Origin: Clostridia bacterium
Lineage (GTDB): Bacteria; Bacillota; Clostridia; Christensenellales; Borkfalkiaceae
DNA: 64,000 bases
Assembly (NCBI GenBank): GCA_021202395.1
Contig: JAJQDC010000006.1
Coordinates: forward strand, 1-64,000
Direction: 5' to 3'
Under the pieces are notes generated by a model, which saw only the letters and a program-made list of their open reading frames with translations, searched no databases and was not told where the DNA came from. Shown here piece after piece: positions 18,790 through 28,785 of the stretch. The position numbers were made by a program, and so were the translations under genes. Within the stretch, counting starts at the first letter, position 1. Each line of letters opens with the position of its first letter.

Positions 18790-19716
18790 ATGCCCATAGT
18801 AATAGACAGGGATATACCCGCATTTAAAATACTTACCGAAGAAAGAATTTTCGTAATGGACAAAGACAGGGCGGCGTCGCAGGAGATCCGCCCCATAGAA
18901 ATTGCCATTTTAAACCTGATGCCCACCAAAGAAACTACCGAAACGCAGTTCATGCGCCTACTTTCTAACAGTATGCTTCAGGTGAACATTACGCTTATAA
19001 AAACTTCTACCTACAAGAGCACCCATACCGAAGAGAGCCACCTTGACAGGTTTTATAAAAATTTTAAAGATATAAAAAGCCGCCGCTTTGACGGGTTGAT
19101 TGTTACGGGTGCGCCCGTAGAAAATATGGAATTTGAAGAAGTTGCCTACTGGGATGAACTGGTGGAAATTCTTGACTGGACAAAGACCAACGTAACTTCT
19201 ACCCTGTACATATGCTGGGGTGCGCAGGCGGCGCTGCACTACTTTTATGGCATTAAAAAGCACCCGTTAAAGCACAAGTGCTTTGGCATATTTGCCCACC
19301 AGCGCATATTTGACGGCACACCCGAACCGCTGATGCGGGGAATTTCTGACGAGTTCCACATGCCGCACAGCAGGCACACCGTTGTTTATGCCGACGACAT
19401 AAAGCACATTAAGGAGCTTAAAATTTTAGCTTATTCTAAACGGGCGGGGGCTTCTATTATAAAGAGTACCGACAACAGACAGGTGTTTGTAATGGGGCAT
19501 ATGGAATACGACCGCGATACCCTTAAAAAAGAGTACGAAAGGGACAAAGCCAAGGGGCTGGACATTGACCCGCCTGTAAATTACTTTACCGACAGCAGTA
19601 TGACGGAAGTAAAGATGAACTGGACTTCTACTTCTAACCTGTTTTACATAAACTGGCTGAACTACTATGTTTACCAGGTTACACCCTACAACCTGCAGGA
19701 AGATTACTGTATATAA
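18790..19716 (+). CDS. metA: Homoserine O-acyltransferase (MetA family)
   Basis: MPIVIDRDIPAFKILTEERIFVMDKDRA; LNLMPTKETTETQFMRLLSN; CWGAQAALHYFYGI. Confidence 0.95.
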   Translation: MPIVIDRDIPAFKILTEERIFVMDKDRAASQEIRPIEIAILNLMPTKETTETQFMRLLSNSMLQVNITLIKTSTYKSTHTEESHLDRFYKNFKDIKSRRFDGLIVTGAPVENMEFEEVAYWDELVEILDWTKTNVTSTLYICWGAQAALHYFYGIKKHPLKHKCFGIFAHQRIFDGTPEPLMRGISDEFHMPHSRHTVVYADDIKHIKELKILAYSKRAGASIIKSTDNRQVFVMGHMEYDRDTLKKEYERDKAKGLDIDPPVNYFTDSSMTEVKMNWTSTSNLFYINWLNYYVYQVTPYNLQEDYCI

Positions 19717-19735
19717 TTTTAATTTTAAAAATATT

Positions 19736-19765
19736 AAAAGCGGAGAACCTTCTCCGCTTTTTTTG
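19736..19765 (+). terminator. Terminator after metA
   Basis: AAAAGCGGAGaaccttCTCCGCTTTTTTTG. Confidence 0.8.
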
Positions 19766-19816
19766 TTGTATGGAATTTTGCGGTAAAAAAGATATCTGAA
19801 GACGGAATTTGTCTAC

Positions 19817-19871
19817 TGCCGCCCGTTCGGGCGAGATTGCCACGCTTACGTTACACTACGCTCGCAATGAC
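19817..19871. repeat. Repeat family R2 fragment
   Basis: GAGATTGCCACGC...GCTCGCAATGAC. Confidence 0.6.
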
Positions 19872-19908
19872 CAGCTTGATAATCCGAATTGCAAATAGTC
19901 GACACCGT

Positions 19909-21381
19909 TTAAGCGTACTGGGTGAAGTAATCGGAACTGCTGTAAGTAAAGTACATATAGTACGTTGTGCCGTCGCGGTCTATCACAAGCTCTACCGTGT
20001 CGCCCTGGCGGACGGAAATCATAGCCTCGGTAAGGGTGTAACTGCGCGTTATTGCAGTGGTATCGCAATAGCGGCTGTCGGTAAGGTAGTTTGTATTAGT
20101 CGGTATATAAAACCCTGAATACCTTTCGCTCTGCGCAGCAGAAGGTGTGTCGCCGTTCATTTGCCCTATTGCGTAAGATACAAGCACATCCCCTTCTTTA
20201 AGAACGCCAAGAGCAAGCGAACCAGAAGATACCGACTTTACCGTAACCGTCTCGTATATATCGGTACGCCCCGTGGTGGCGTTGTATTCTGCATAAGTGC
20301 TCTCAGCTTCTACCCCCGTTGTTACACCGATAAGTGCCTTTTTTAAATAATGGTAAGAAGTATTATTCTGCTCGTAGTTATCTATAAAGGACTGCGCTAT
20401 GCGGCGTACGTTGTTTGCAGGCAGTGCGTAACACATCCCCTGCACAAGGTTATCATCGGTAAGCGCAGTTGCATTTGCTATACCTATAATTTCGCCCGAA
20501 GAGTTGAACACAGCACCGCCGGAGTTGCCTGCATTTATTGCAGCCGTTATTCTGAACACACGGAAAGATTCTTCGGTATTATCGTCGTCTACGTCTACAT
20601 ACAAAATTTCGGTATCGCGGCTGACTATGCCTTCTGACGCTGAGAGTCCTTCAAACGAAGGGTTGCCTATGGCGTACACTTCTTCGCCAACGTACACCTG
20701 CGTGTCGCTGCTGAACTTAGCCGCTTCCACCGAGCTCTTTTTAATAATATCGCTGCCCGTAACTTTTAATACGGCTATATCGTAGGAAAGGGATACGCCT
20801 ATTACCTGCACACAGCTTTTATCTATGCCGCTGTAATTTATTATACTGCCGTCGGAATCGGTGGTAAGGTCGGTATAGAGCACGTCGCTGCCGTAAAGAT
20901 ATACGTAAATTTCCTGGCAGATGCCGTCGTTAGAAGTATACTCGCTGTCATACACAACGTGGGCGTTTGTTACGATGTATGCGTCGCCCGCTTCTTTATC
21001 AACGTCTATGATAACGCCCGAACCTGTGTAGGTTGAGTAGGTTGAACTGCTCCAGATGCCGTAGCCTGACGACATTTTGAACTGCGTGTATATGGCAACC
21101 GAACACATAAGCGAGTGGTTGATAACAGCGGTTTTATCTGCCGAAGCCACAGCCTGGTCGGATACGTAGCCAAAGTATTCTTCTACAAATTCAAGAAAGG
21201 TAAGCTCTTCTAACCCTTCTTCTGCACGGGCTTCGTTTACGGCTGCATATACGTCGTATATGTCAAGGTCTTTGCCGTCTTTGCCGTCTTCGCCGTCAGA
21301 GCAGGCGGCAAGGAATACCGTGCAAAGGCACAGCGCCGCCGCTATTACTGCGGCAAAAATTTTCTTTAATTTTTTTGTCAT
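19909..21381 (-). CDS. S1C (HtrA/DegP-like) serine protease lipoprotein
   Basis: Lipobox LAAC; SGVIIDVDKEAGDAYIVTNAHVV; DIAVLKV; NAGNSGGAVFN. Confidence 0.88.
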   Translation of the reverse strand: MTKKLKKIFAAVIAAALCLCTVFLAACSDGEDGKDGKDLDIYDVYAAVNEARAEEGLEELTFLEFVEEYFGYVSDQAVASADKTAVINHSLMCSVAIYTQFKMSSGYGIWSSSTYSTYTGSGVIIDVDKEAGDAYIVTNAHVVYDSEYTSNDGICQEIYVYLYGSDVLYTDLTTDSDGSIINYSGIDKSCVQVIGVSLSYDIAVLKVTGSDIIKKSSVEAAKFSSDTQVYVGEEVYAIGNPSFEGLSASEGIVSRDTEILYVDVDDDNTEESFRVFRITAAINAGNSGGAVFNSSGEIIGIANATALTDDNLVQGMCYALPANNVRRIAQSFIDNYEQNNTSYHYLKKALIGVTTGVEAESTYAEYNATTGRTDIYETVTVKSVSSGSLALGVLKEGDVLVSYAIGQMNGDTPSAAQSERYSGFYIPTNTNYLTDSRYCDTTAITRSYTLTEAMISVRQGDTVELVIDRDGTTYYMYFTYSSSDYFTQYA

Positions 21382-21676
21382 TTTTTGTTCCTTTATTTTT
21401 AAGCTGTATATTTATCGTTTAAAATATTATCTTGTACAAGCCATAAAAATAATGTGAAATTATCCCCTCATCCGTCTCCCTACGGGAGCCACCTGTCTCA
21501 TTTGCCGTAAGGAAAAGCGGCAAATTCGGTCACCGTTTGCGCCTTACATTATGCGCAAACTCATCTCGCAATGCAGCAACAGCGCACTGTGCTGTTGCAG
21601 AACTGCATCGCTCGTCCCATAAAAGGGGAAGGCAAGGGAAGATTTTTCATCATTTTTTAGCTAATAATATTATACC

Positions 21677-22897
21677 TTACAGCTTAACGCCGTTTTTTAT
21701 TAAAAGTTCACGGGCGGTATCTACGCTGTCGGCACCCGTCTTGTTCTTTACGGGGGCAAACTCCCTTTCCCGCTCTACCTCTACCGCAAGGCAGCTGTCC
21801 ATCAGCTTAATCATATCTAAAACTAAAAGCTCAAGCTTGTAGCCGTTGGGCTGGTCTGGCTTTACCGTAACGCCGTTTTCTATATGCGGTATAACCTTTT
21901 TAGAAAGATGTACAGGCAGTTTGTTGGTAAGTATGCCGTTCAGTTTTTGTACTTTAAACAGGTAATTGAGCGTTACGCCGTAGCCGAATACAAGCTCTCC
22001 GTTTTTGTCGGTTGCGGCAGCCAAGTCTTCAGGCATTTCGTAATATTCCACTATGGCGGGCTTGCCGTCTTCTAAACAGAGCACGCCCACACGTTCGGCG
22101 GCGTTTGCCTTTTTTACCACTTTAGAAGAGCAGTCTGCACCGTGCATAAGCGTTGCGCCGATAAACACGGGGTCGCAGATGCGCTGCAAAACGTTGTCTA
22201 CGCTGTATACGTTAAGCCACTCTATCCCGCTTTCTTCCACGATATGCCCGACGCCGCTGCCCAGTAAAGACGAATACCAGCCGCCGTTGCCGTTGGGCGA
22301 CAAAGATACCCTGCCCTTTTCTTCAAGATAGATTTTGCCGTTTAAATCGCAGGTGGGCGCCATATCCTGCACAAAGAAGTGTACCATATTCTGCGGATAG
22401 CCGAAGTAATTTTTTTCTGCAAAAAATTTACGGGTTGCGCCGTCGTTTATGCAGCTGGTCATTATGAATATATGAAAGGGCTGTGTAGTCAGCGCGGTTA
22501 CCTGCTTAATATTTTCAAACTGCTGTTCAAAGATAGAAAGCTCCCTTGTAACGCCGATGTTGTACATGCCCTTGGGGTTATCGGAACCGAGCCTGGTACC
22601 CTGCCCGCCCGCAAGCAGAACTGCGGCAACTTTGCCGCCGTTTAAAGCGTTTATACCTGCAGACATAAACTGCTTTTTTGACTGTTCCACGTCGGCAATG
22701 CTGAGCGTCTGCACGGGTTCAAGTTTACCTATTACCCTTCCGCCGCCGCTGCCTATACCGCTTAACAGGCTGAAGTCTATTGAAGCTATCTGGTTTAACA
22801 GCTCTGCCTGCCCCTTTGCGTCAAGTTCGCCGTAGTAGTTTAACAGGTGCTGCTGCCCGTGCCCGGCAAGCAGCTCTTTTGCTTCATCAAAATTCAT
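21677..22897 (-). CDS. UDP-sugar pyrophosphorylase (UTP-dependent uridylyltransferase)
   Basis: KVAAVLLAGGQGTRLGSDNPKGMYNIG; FVQDMAPTCDLNGKI; GNGGWYSSL. Confidence 0.9.
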   Translation of the reverse strand: MNFDEAKELLAGHGQQHLLNYYGELDAKGQAELLNQIASIDFSLLSGIGSGGGRVIGKLEPVQTLSIADVEQSKKQFMSAGINALNGGKVAAVLLAGGQGTRLGSDNPKGMYNIGVTRELSIFEQQFENIKQVTALTTQPFHIFIMTSCINDGATRKFFAEKNYFGYPQNMVHFFVQDMAPTCDLNGKIYLEEKGRVSLSPNGNGGWYSSLLGSGVGHIVEESGIEWLNVYSVDNVLQRICDPVFIGATLMHGADCSSKVVKKANAAERVGVLCLEDGKPAIVEYYEMPEDLAAATDKNGELVFGYGVTLNYLFKVQKLNGILTNKLPVHLSKKVIPHIENGVTVKPDQPNGYKLELLVLDMIKLMDSCLAVEVEREREFAPVKNKTGADSVDTARELLIKNGVKL

Positions 22898-23142
22898 ATA
22901 TGTTTACCATAATATAAAACTTTTGCACTGCGCCGCCGCACTCAAAGCGATTTTTTGTGCCGCACAATACCATTTAATTATATACCATATATAAAATTAT
23001 GTCAAGCGGTGCGGAAATTTGCCGCAACGTATTGAAAAAATTATAAAATAGGTTTATAATAAATATGTGTACATACAATGATATTATTATGCGATATTAA
23101 AAAAGCGCAGTCGTAAAATTTTATATAAGGAGGCAATTTATT

Positions 23143-23639
23143 ATGTTTTGTACCGAATGCGGAGAAAAACTTACGCTGATGTTCAACCACAGGGAAGGGC
23201 TTGTACCCTTTTGCAAAAACTGCAACGAGTTCCGCTTCCCCAGTTTGCCACAGCCGTAAGCATGTTAGTTATTAACAGATCGCGCGATAAAATACTGCTT
23301 GCAAAGCACGTAGGGCAGGATGATTATATTCTTTTTGCAGGTTACGTTAAAAAGGGTGAAACGGCAGAAAAAGCCGTTACCAGGGAATTTAAAGAAGAGA
23401 CTAAGCTGAACGTGGTAAAGTATAAATATATGAGCTCGCGCTACCACGAGCCCAAGAACGTGCTTATGCTCAACTACCTTGTTATGGCAGAAGACGGCGA
23501 ACCTGTTATTGACGAAGAAGAAATTTCTGAAATAAAGTGGTTTACCTTTGCCGAAGCAGAAGAAGCCATACGCAAAGACAGCACGGCGGAAATATTCCTT
23601 AAAAACGCTTTAAACGAATTAAAAAAGAACATCTTTTAA
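23143..23639 (+). pseudogene. NUDIX hydrolase with N-terminal zinc ribbon; apparent 1-nt frameshift at C-run 23238-23241
   Basis: Frame 1 MFCTECGEKLTLMFNHREGLVPFCKNCNEFRFP; second frame QFATAVSMLVINRSRDKILL...GYVKKGETAEKAVTREFKEET. Confidence 0.75.
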
Positions 23640-23684
23640 TCATAAGAAAAACACCGCGGCATAGCGCCGCGCGCGAGGGGGAAA

Positions 23685-25481
23685 ATGAAAGCGCTTAATT
23701 TAAGGCACCGCCTGCTTATTGCCATAATAGCACTGTTTGCAGTAACTTTGCTGCCGCTGCTGTTTATTACAGAAACGGTTTACGCAAGCGGGCACTCTTC
23801 TGACGGAGATTCCGAAAGCTACTCTTACGTAATAGACAGCTTTACCGCCGTTTACGACATAGACGAAAGCGGCTATATGGACGTAACCGAAGTGCTTACC
23901 GTAACTTATACGGGTGCAAAAAGCTATTCGGTTACACGCACGCTTGCTTCTGACAGCAACGACAGGGTGCGGAATATTACCGTGAGCGAGCTTGATGGCG
24001 ATGAGTATGAAGAAGCGGAATTTTCTATAGACACCGAAAGTTCGGTAATTATTATAGAGATCGGCGATGAAGATTCCAAAACGAACGAGACGCACGTATA
24101 CAGACTGTGCTACGGGTACTACTGCCACGACCAGGCAGAAAGGGAAATAAATATTTATCCCTTTAACGGAATTGAAGCGGAGATATCCCTTGCCGAAATA
24201 ACGCTGAACCTGCCGTATACGTCTAAAGCGGTGTTTACCCTTAACGGCAGCCAGGTTGCGTCTTACAAGGGGGACAAAATAACCTGCACCCTGCAGGACG
24301 TGCAAAAAGACAGTTCCCTTTGCGTAGACATAACGGTGGGCGGCATTATAAGCGGCTACACCGATTTGAGCGGCTACTATGCCTTGATTATTCTTGCGGT
24401 GCTGGCAATAGCGCTTGTTGTTGTAAAGCTTGTTTTCTTTAACAAACACAAGCTTAAAAAGGACATTCTGCGCGACGTGCCGTACGGCTACGACCCCCTT
24501 TTGGTGGGCAAACTGGTAGATAATTCGGTAAGCGATTCTGACGTGGCTTCGCTTATATTCCACTGGGCGGCAAAGGGATATGTAAAGATAGACCTTAAAA
24601 ACCCCGAAAAGCCCGTAATTACAAAGACAACCAACCTGCCCGCAATAGCGCCCGATTACCAGCAGATACTCTTTTATAAACTGTTCAAACATACAAACGT
24701 CGTCTATACAGACGAGCTTGACGACGATTTTTACAAAACTACAGAAGCGGTTAAAAAAGCTGTAGACAAAAAGGCAAGCGGCTCTTATACAAGCACAAGC
24801 ATCGGCATATCCGTTCTTTTCGGCGTGCTTGCCGCATTTGTAATGGGCGGCGCCCCCACTATTTTTGCCATAGCAGAAATTTCGGTGCAGTACGCTTACA
24901 TAACGGGACTGATATTCGCCATCCCGCCGCTAATAATTTACGGGCTGTGCGAAACGCTTATGTATAACCGCTTTAAGCTTAAAACCAAAGTATTTTGTGG
25001 ATGTATGGCGGGCATTATAGCATTATGCGCCGCATGCACGGCAATTTACGTGTTTGTGGTTCCTTCTAACATAATGGAGATTGTACCAAAAATTCTGGTG
25101 TGCGTAATAGGCTACGCGGTAGAGATAGCTTCTACATTTTTAATTGCCAGAACAGAGACGTACAACAGCCAGCTGGGCGCCATACTCGGCTTCCGCAAGT
25201 TTATTAAAACGGCAGGGCACACCGAGCTGAGAGAGATGGCTACCGAAGACAGCCAGCTGTTTTACGAGATTTACCCTTATGCACAGGTGCTAAACCTTGA
25301 AAAGGAATGGACGGATAAATTCTATTCCATGAATATAAAGCCGCCCGCATGGTGCGTAAACACGGGAGCGGCAGGCAGCGTTTCGGCATCCATTGCCGCC
25401 GACATGAAGACAGCCCGCATAAAGATAAGCACGGCGATATCCACCGCCCCCGCCGCCAAAAAAAGAAAAAAGAATAATTGA
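23685..25481 (+). CDS. DUF2207-type predicted membrane protein
   Basis: Signal peptide, extracellular domain, TM segments, C-terminal low-complexity tail. Confidence 0.8.
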   Translation: MKALNLRHRLLIAIIALFAVTLLPLLFITETVYASGHSSDGDSESYSYVIDSFTAVYDIDESGYMDVTEVLTVTYTGAKSYSVTRTLASDSNDRVRNITVSELDGDEYEEAEFSIDTESSVIIIEIGDEDSKTNETHVYRLCYGYYCHDQAEREINIYPFNGIEAEISLAEITLNLPYTSKAVFTLNGSQVASYKGDKITCTLQDVQKDSSLCVDITVGGIISGYTDLSGYYALIILAVLAIALVVVKLVFFNKHKLKKDILRDVPYGYDPLLVGKLVDNSVSDSDVASLIFHWAAKGYVKIDLKNPEKPVITKTTNLPAIAPDYQQILFYKLFKHTNVVYTDELDDDFYKTTEAVKKAVDKKASGSYTSTSIGISVLFGVLAAFVMGGAPTIFAIAEISVQYAYITGLIFAIPPLIIYGLCETLMYNRFKLKTKVFCGCMAGIIALCAACTAIYVFVVPSNIMEIVPKILVCVIGYAVEIASTFLIARTETYNSQLGAILGFRKFIKTAGHTELREMATEDSQLFYEIYPYAQVLNLEKEWTDKFYSMNIKPPAWCVNTGAAGSVSASIAADMKTARIKISTAISTAPAAKKRKKNN

Positions 25482-25503
25482 AACTTACTTTAAATTTGCA
25501 TAA

Positions 25504-25533
25504 CAAAAAAGCGGCTATGCCGCTTTTTTGTTA
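25504..25533. terminator. Bidirectional terminator between convergent genes
   Basis: CAAAAAAGCGGCtatGCCGCTTTTTTG. Confidence 0.85.
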
Positions 25534-26763
25534 TCCTAATAGTTCCCATATTTTTTCTGTTAATTTATTTATATCATCGATGGCTAAATAGCTGCTTGTA
25601 AATTCAAAAACTTCCTGATGTTCATGCAGAATTTTAGTAATTGCCTGTATCTGCTGTTCCTTTGTAGCCGACCCTTTACCAAGTTTTCCATGGCAGGTAG
25701 GGCAAAGTTTTACAAAGTTTGCCATATTATCTAAAGCCGCACCGTTTTTAAAGGAAATCATATGGTGTATTTCAAACTGCTGCCTGCCCGTAGTCGGGTT
25801 TGTATATGTGGTTCTGGTGCCGCATACTGCGCACACATCCGGTGAAATTTCATTGAACAATTTTACCAAAGACATATTGCGCCTTTGTCCGCCCGATTCT
25901 TCCTCTGTAAAGCCTAACCGCTTTCTGAATTCCTTAATCGCTGACGGCGTTAATTCTTTTTTATAAATATTGTTTGTAAAGAAATTGACCCTTTTTATAA
26001 AAGCAACGTCATCATTATTTTTAGGTTCAGGCAAATCAGTATTAAAATAAATAATACCGCTTACCACTTTACGTACTTTTGCCCTGTAAGCATTTTCAAA
26101 CACTTTAGCTTTATAATCGTTAATAAAACCTATAACTGAAGCATAGTAAAAAGCATTTATCCGAAACTGCGTATTACGTTGTACTTCGCCGCTTACGTAT
26201 TGCGGCTGAAGGTTTCTCATATTAAAATTCGCATATCTTGGCGGCAAATTCATCATATCTGTAAGAATGCACGCTTTTTTAAGTTCCATATACGAATCAT
26301 AAAAATAGTCCTGTGCAATAAATTTAGCCGAAGTATCTACACTGCCCCTTAGTTCAATAAAACCGCGTATAAAGTCCTTTTTACTTTCATTAAGGGTTTC
26401 ATCATAAACAAAATCAGAAGCCATAAGTTTCTGGTGCAACAAAGTGTAAAACTTTAACTTTGTAATTGCCAAATCATTGAGCACGTAAAACCTTACTTCC
26501 ATAGAAGATTCAGTTGCTTTATATAACGTCCAGTTGCAGTGTCCGCTTAACGCGTTTAATTTTTTTATGTAAGTATCTGAATAATCTTTTATGTTAAAAT
26601 CACTTTTAAAAACAAACTTGGATGACTTAAAGCTTGAGTAAGCATAAAAGTAACTGCTGCCGCCTGCATTCTCCTCCATTATACGCGACAAAAATGCACC
26701 GTATAAAAAGGGCTTAATTTCAAGTTTTAAAAAATCGCTTAACTTTACATAACCTTTAGCCAT
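25531..26763 (-). CDS. HNH nuclease-domain protein, candidate restriction endonuclease
   Basis: CAVCGTRTTYTNPTTGRQQFEIHHMISFKNGAALDNMANFVKLCPTCHGKLGKG; divergent from methyltransferase gene. Confidence 0.8.
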   Translation of the reverse strand: MAKGYVKLSDFLKLEIKPFLYGAFLSRIMEENAGGSSYFYAYSSFKSSKFVFKSDFNIKDYSDTYIKKLNALSGHCNWTLYKATESSMEVRFYVLNDLAITKLKFYTLLHQKLMASDFVYDETLNESKKDFIRGFIELRGSVDTSAKFIAQDYFYDSYMELKKACILTDMMNLPPRYANFNMRNLQPQYVSGEVQRNTQFRINAFYYASVIGFINDYKAKVFENAYRAKVRKVVSGIIYFNTDLPEPKNNDDVAFIKRVNFFTNNIYKKELTPSAIKEFRKRLGFTEEESGGQRRNMSLVKLFNEISPDVCAVCGTRTTYTNPTTGRQQFEIHHMISFKNGAALDNMANFVKLCPTCHGKLGKGSATKEQQIQAITKILHEHQEVFEFTSSYLAIDDINKLTEKIWELLG

Positions 26764-26868
26764 TAAAATACCCCCAGATCTATTTTTTTAATTATATCAG
26801 ATTGTCATAAAAAAATATAGCGGATTATGCAATTTTACTTGATTATTTTTCTTCCGTATAGTAAAATG

Positions 26869-26892
26869 TGAGGGAATAAAAATTTATTCCTC
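26869..26892. promoter_or_regulatory. Inverted repeat just downstream of methyltransferase -10 box
   Basis: GAGGGAATAAA.aa.TTTATTCCTC after TTGATT-17-TAAAAT. Confidence 0.45.
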
Positions 26893-26910
26893 GAACACGA
26901 AGGATTATAT

Positions 26911-28701
26911 ATGAAATTTAAAATATTAGATTTGTTTTGCGGTGCAGGCGGCTTTAGCTGCGGTTTAGATTCGCTTGAAGATTTTGAAACCGTTATAGGC
27001 GTTGACTTTGATAAAAATGTACTTGAAACATACAAAAAAAATATTAAGGGCAGCACGGTAATTTTAGGCGATCTGACCGATGATAAAACAAAAGATGCCG
27101 TTGTAGAACTTGCAAAGGAAAAGGGCATAAATATGATTATAGGCGGTCCTCCCTGCCAGGGCTTTTCTTCCAAGGGGAAAAATCTCGGGCTGGACGACCC
27201 GCGGAATTTTTTGTTCAAAGAATACGTTAACCTTGTAAGCCGTATACAGCCGGAAGTTTTTGTTATAGAAAACGTAAAAAATCTTTTGACTGCCTGCAAC
27301 GGATATTTTTTAAAACAAATTAATGATTCATTCCATAAACTTGGTTATATAATTAATTACGGGGTTTTAAATGCTGCCGACTTCGGTGTTCCAGAACACA
27401 GGGAAAGGGCGATAATTATAGGTTCAAGAAGCAAAAGCATAGATTTACCTGCCCCTGCCGATAAAAAAGTAACTGTGCGCGACGCTATTTCTGATCTGGC
27501 ATATCTTGAATCGGGCGAAGGCAGGGATGTTTCCAGATACATAACAGAGCCGCTTACAGAATATCAAAAAGAAATGAGAAAAGGCTCTTACCTGCTGTAC
27601 AACCACAAAGCAACTTCCCATTCTAAAGTAGCCATTGACAAATTAAAAATGATCCCTGTAGAAGGTGATAAAAATTCATTACCCAAAGAGTTATGGGGAA
27701 AACAACAATTTTACACCACATGGTCGCGGCTGGTATGGGATGAACAAAGCCCGACAATAGATACAAGATTTGATACACCGTCTAACGGCAGAAACTCCCA
27801 TCCGTTTTTAAACAGGGCAATTACTCCACGTGAAGCCGCAAGGATACAGAGTTTTCCTGACACTTTTATCTTTTACGGAAAAAAGACAAGTATCTGCAAA
27901 CAGATAGGCAATGCGGTACCGCCGCTGCTTGCAAAAGCTATAGGGAAAAAAATTACTGAATCTTATAAAGAACGGAATAACATAACAGAGCATTACAAAT
28001 TGTATCTTGCAAACTCCGTTTCTTTTGTTAAAGAATTAATCAGCAAAAATAAAACAGTTGACGCCATCATAACCGACCCGCCGTATAATATTTCTAAAGA
28101 AAACAATTTTAATACCCTTGCTTCACCGAGAAAAGGCATTGATTTTGGTTATTGGGATAATAATTTTAATGTTTGCGGATGGATAAAAGATTATGTAAAA
28201 TTATTAAAACCGGATGGCAGTATAATAATATTTTGTTCGTACCTGTATATAAGCTACATTATAGACGAATTAAAGAAAAACGGCATCGACGTAAAAGATG
28301 TCCTTATATGGAAAAAGAGCAACCCGATGCCAAGGAATATAAACCGCAGATATGTGCAGGATATGGAATTTGCGATATGGGGCGTAAAAGCAAAGGCAAA
28401 ATGGACTTTTAATAAACCCGATGACAAACCCTACCTTCGCTCGATTTTTGAAACGCCTGTAGTAAGCGGAAAAGAAAAAACAGGGCACCCTACCCAAAAA
28501 AGTTTAGATTTAATGGAACAAATTATAAACATTCACACAAACGAGAATGACTGGATAATTGACCCTTTTATGGGCAGCGGAACAACAGGGTTAGCGGCAA
28601 TCAAAAATAAACGTAACTTTATAGGCATTGAAGTTAACCCTGAATATTATGAAAGCGCACTGAGCCGATTCAGCAGTTTAACAAAAAGCATTAATAATTG
28701 A
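26911..28701 (+). CDS. Fused DNA methyltransferase: N-terminal m5C domain plus C-terminal beta-class N4/N6 amino-methyltransferase domain
   Basis: LDLFCGAGGFSCGL, GGPPCQGFS, ENVKN, QIGNAVPP (m5C); ITDPPYNIS then DPFMGSGTTGLAA (amino-MTase). Confidence 0.9.
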   Translation: MKFKILDLFCGAGGFSCGLDSLEDFETVIGVDFDKNVLETYKKNIKGSTVILGDLTDDKTKDAVVELAKEKGINMIIGGPPCQGFSSKGKNLGLDDPRNFLFKEYVNLVSRIQPEVFVIENVKNLLTACNGYFLKQINDSFHKLGYIINYGVLNAADFGVPEHRERAIIIGSRSKSIDLPAPADKKVTVRDAISDLAYLESGEGRDVSRYITEPLTEYQKEMRKGSYLLYNHKATSHSKVAIDKLKMIPVEGDKNSLPKELWGKQQFYTTWSRLVWDEQSPTIDTRFDTPSNGRNSHPFLNRAITPREAARIQSFPDTFIFYGKKTSICKQIGNAVPPLLAKAIGKKITESYKERNNITEHYKLYLANSVSFVKELISKNKTVDAIITDPPYNISKENNFNTLASPRKGIDFGYWDNNFNVCGWIKDYVKLLKPDGSIIIFCSYLYISYIIDELKKNGIDVKDVLIWKKSNPMPRNINRRYVQDMEFAIWGVKAKAKWTFNKPDDKPYLRSIFETPVVSGKEKTGHPTQKSLDLMEQIINIHTNENDWIIDPFMGSGTTGLAAIKNKRNFIGIEVNPEYYESALSRFSSLTKSINN

Positions 28702-28708
28702 AACATAA

Positions 28709-28741
28709 AAATATACCCGCTTTTTGGCGGGTATATTTTTA
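28709..28741. terminator. Bidirectional terminator between methyltransferase and rplI
   Basis: AAATATACCCGCtttttgGCGGGTATATTTTT. Confidence 0.8.
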
Positions 28742-28785
28742 CCATATTATATAATATATATTTCTGCAGATAGCTTTTACCGATA

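Noticed and set aside
23700-24692. 330-aa minus-strand ORF opposite the DUF2207 gene
   Set aside because: Low-complexity aromatic/basic composition typical of antisense shadow of a GC-biased coding frame; sense strand has a clear membrane protein
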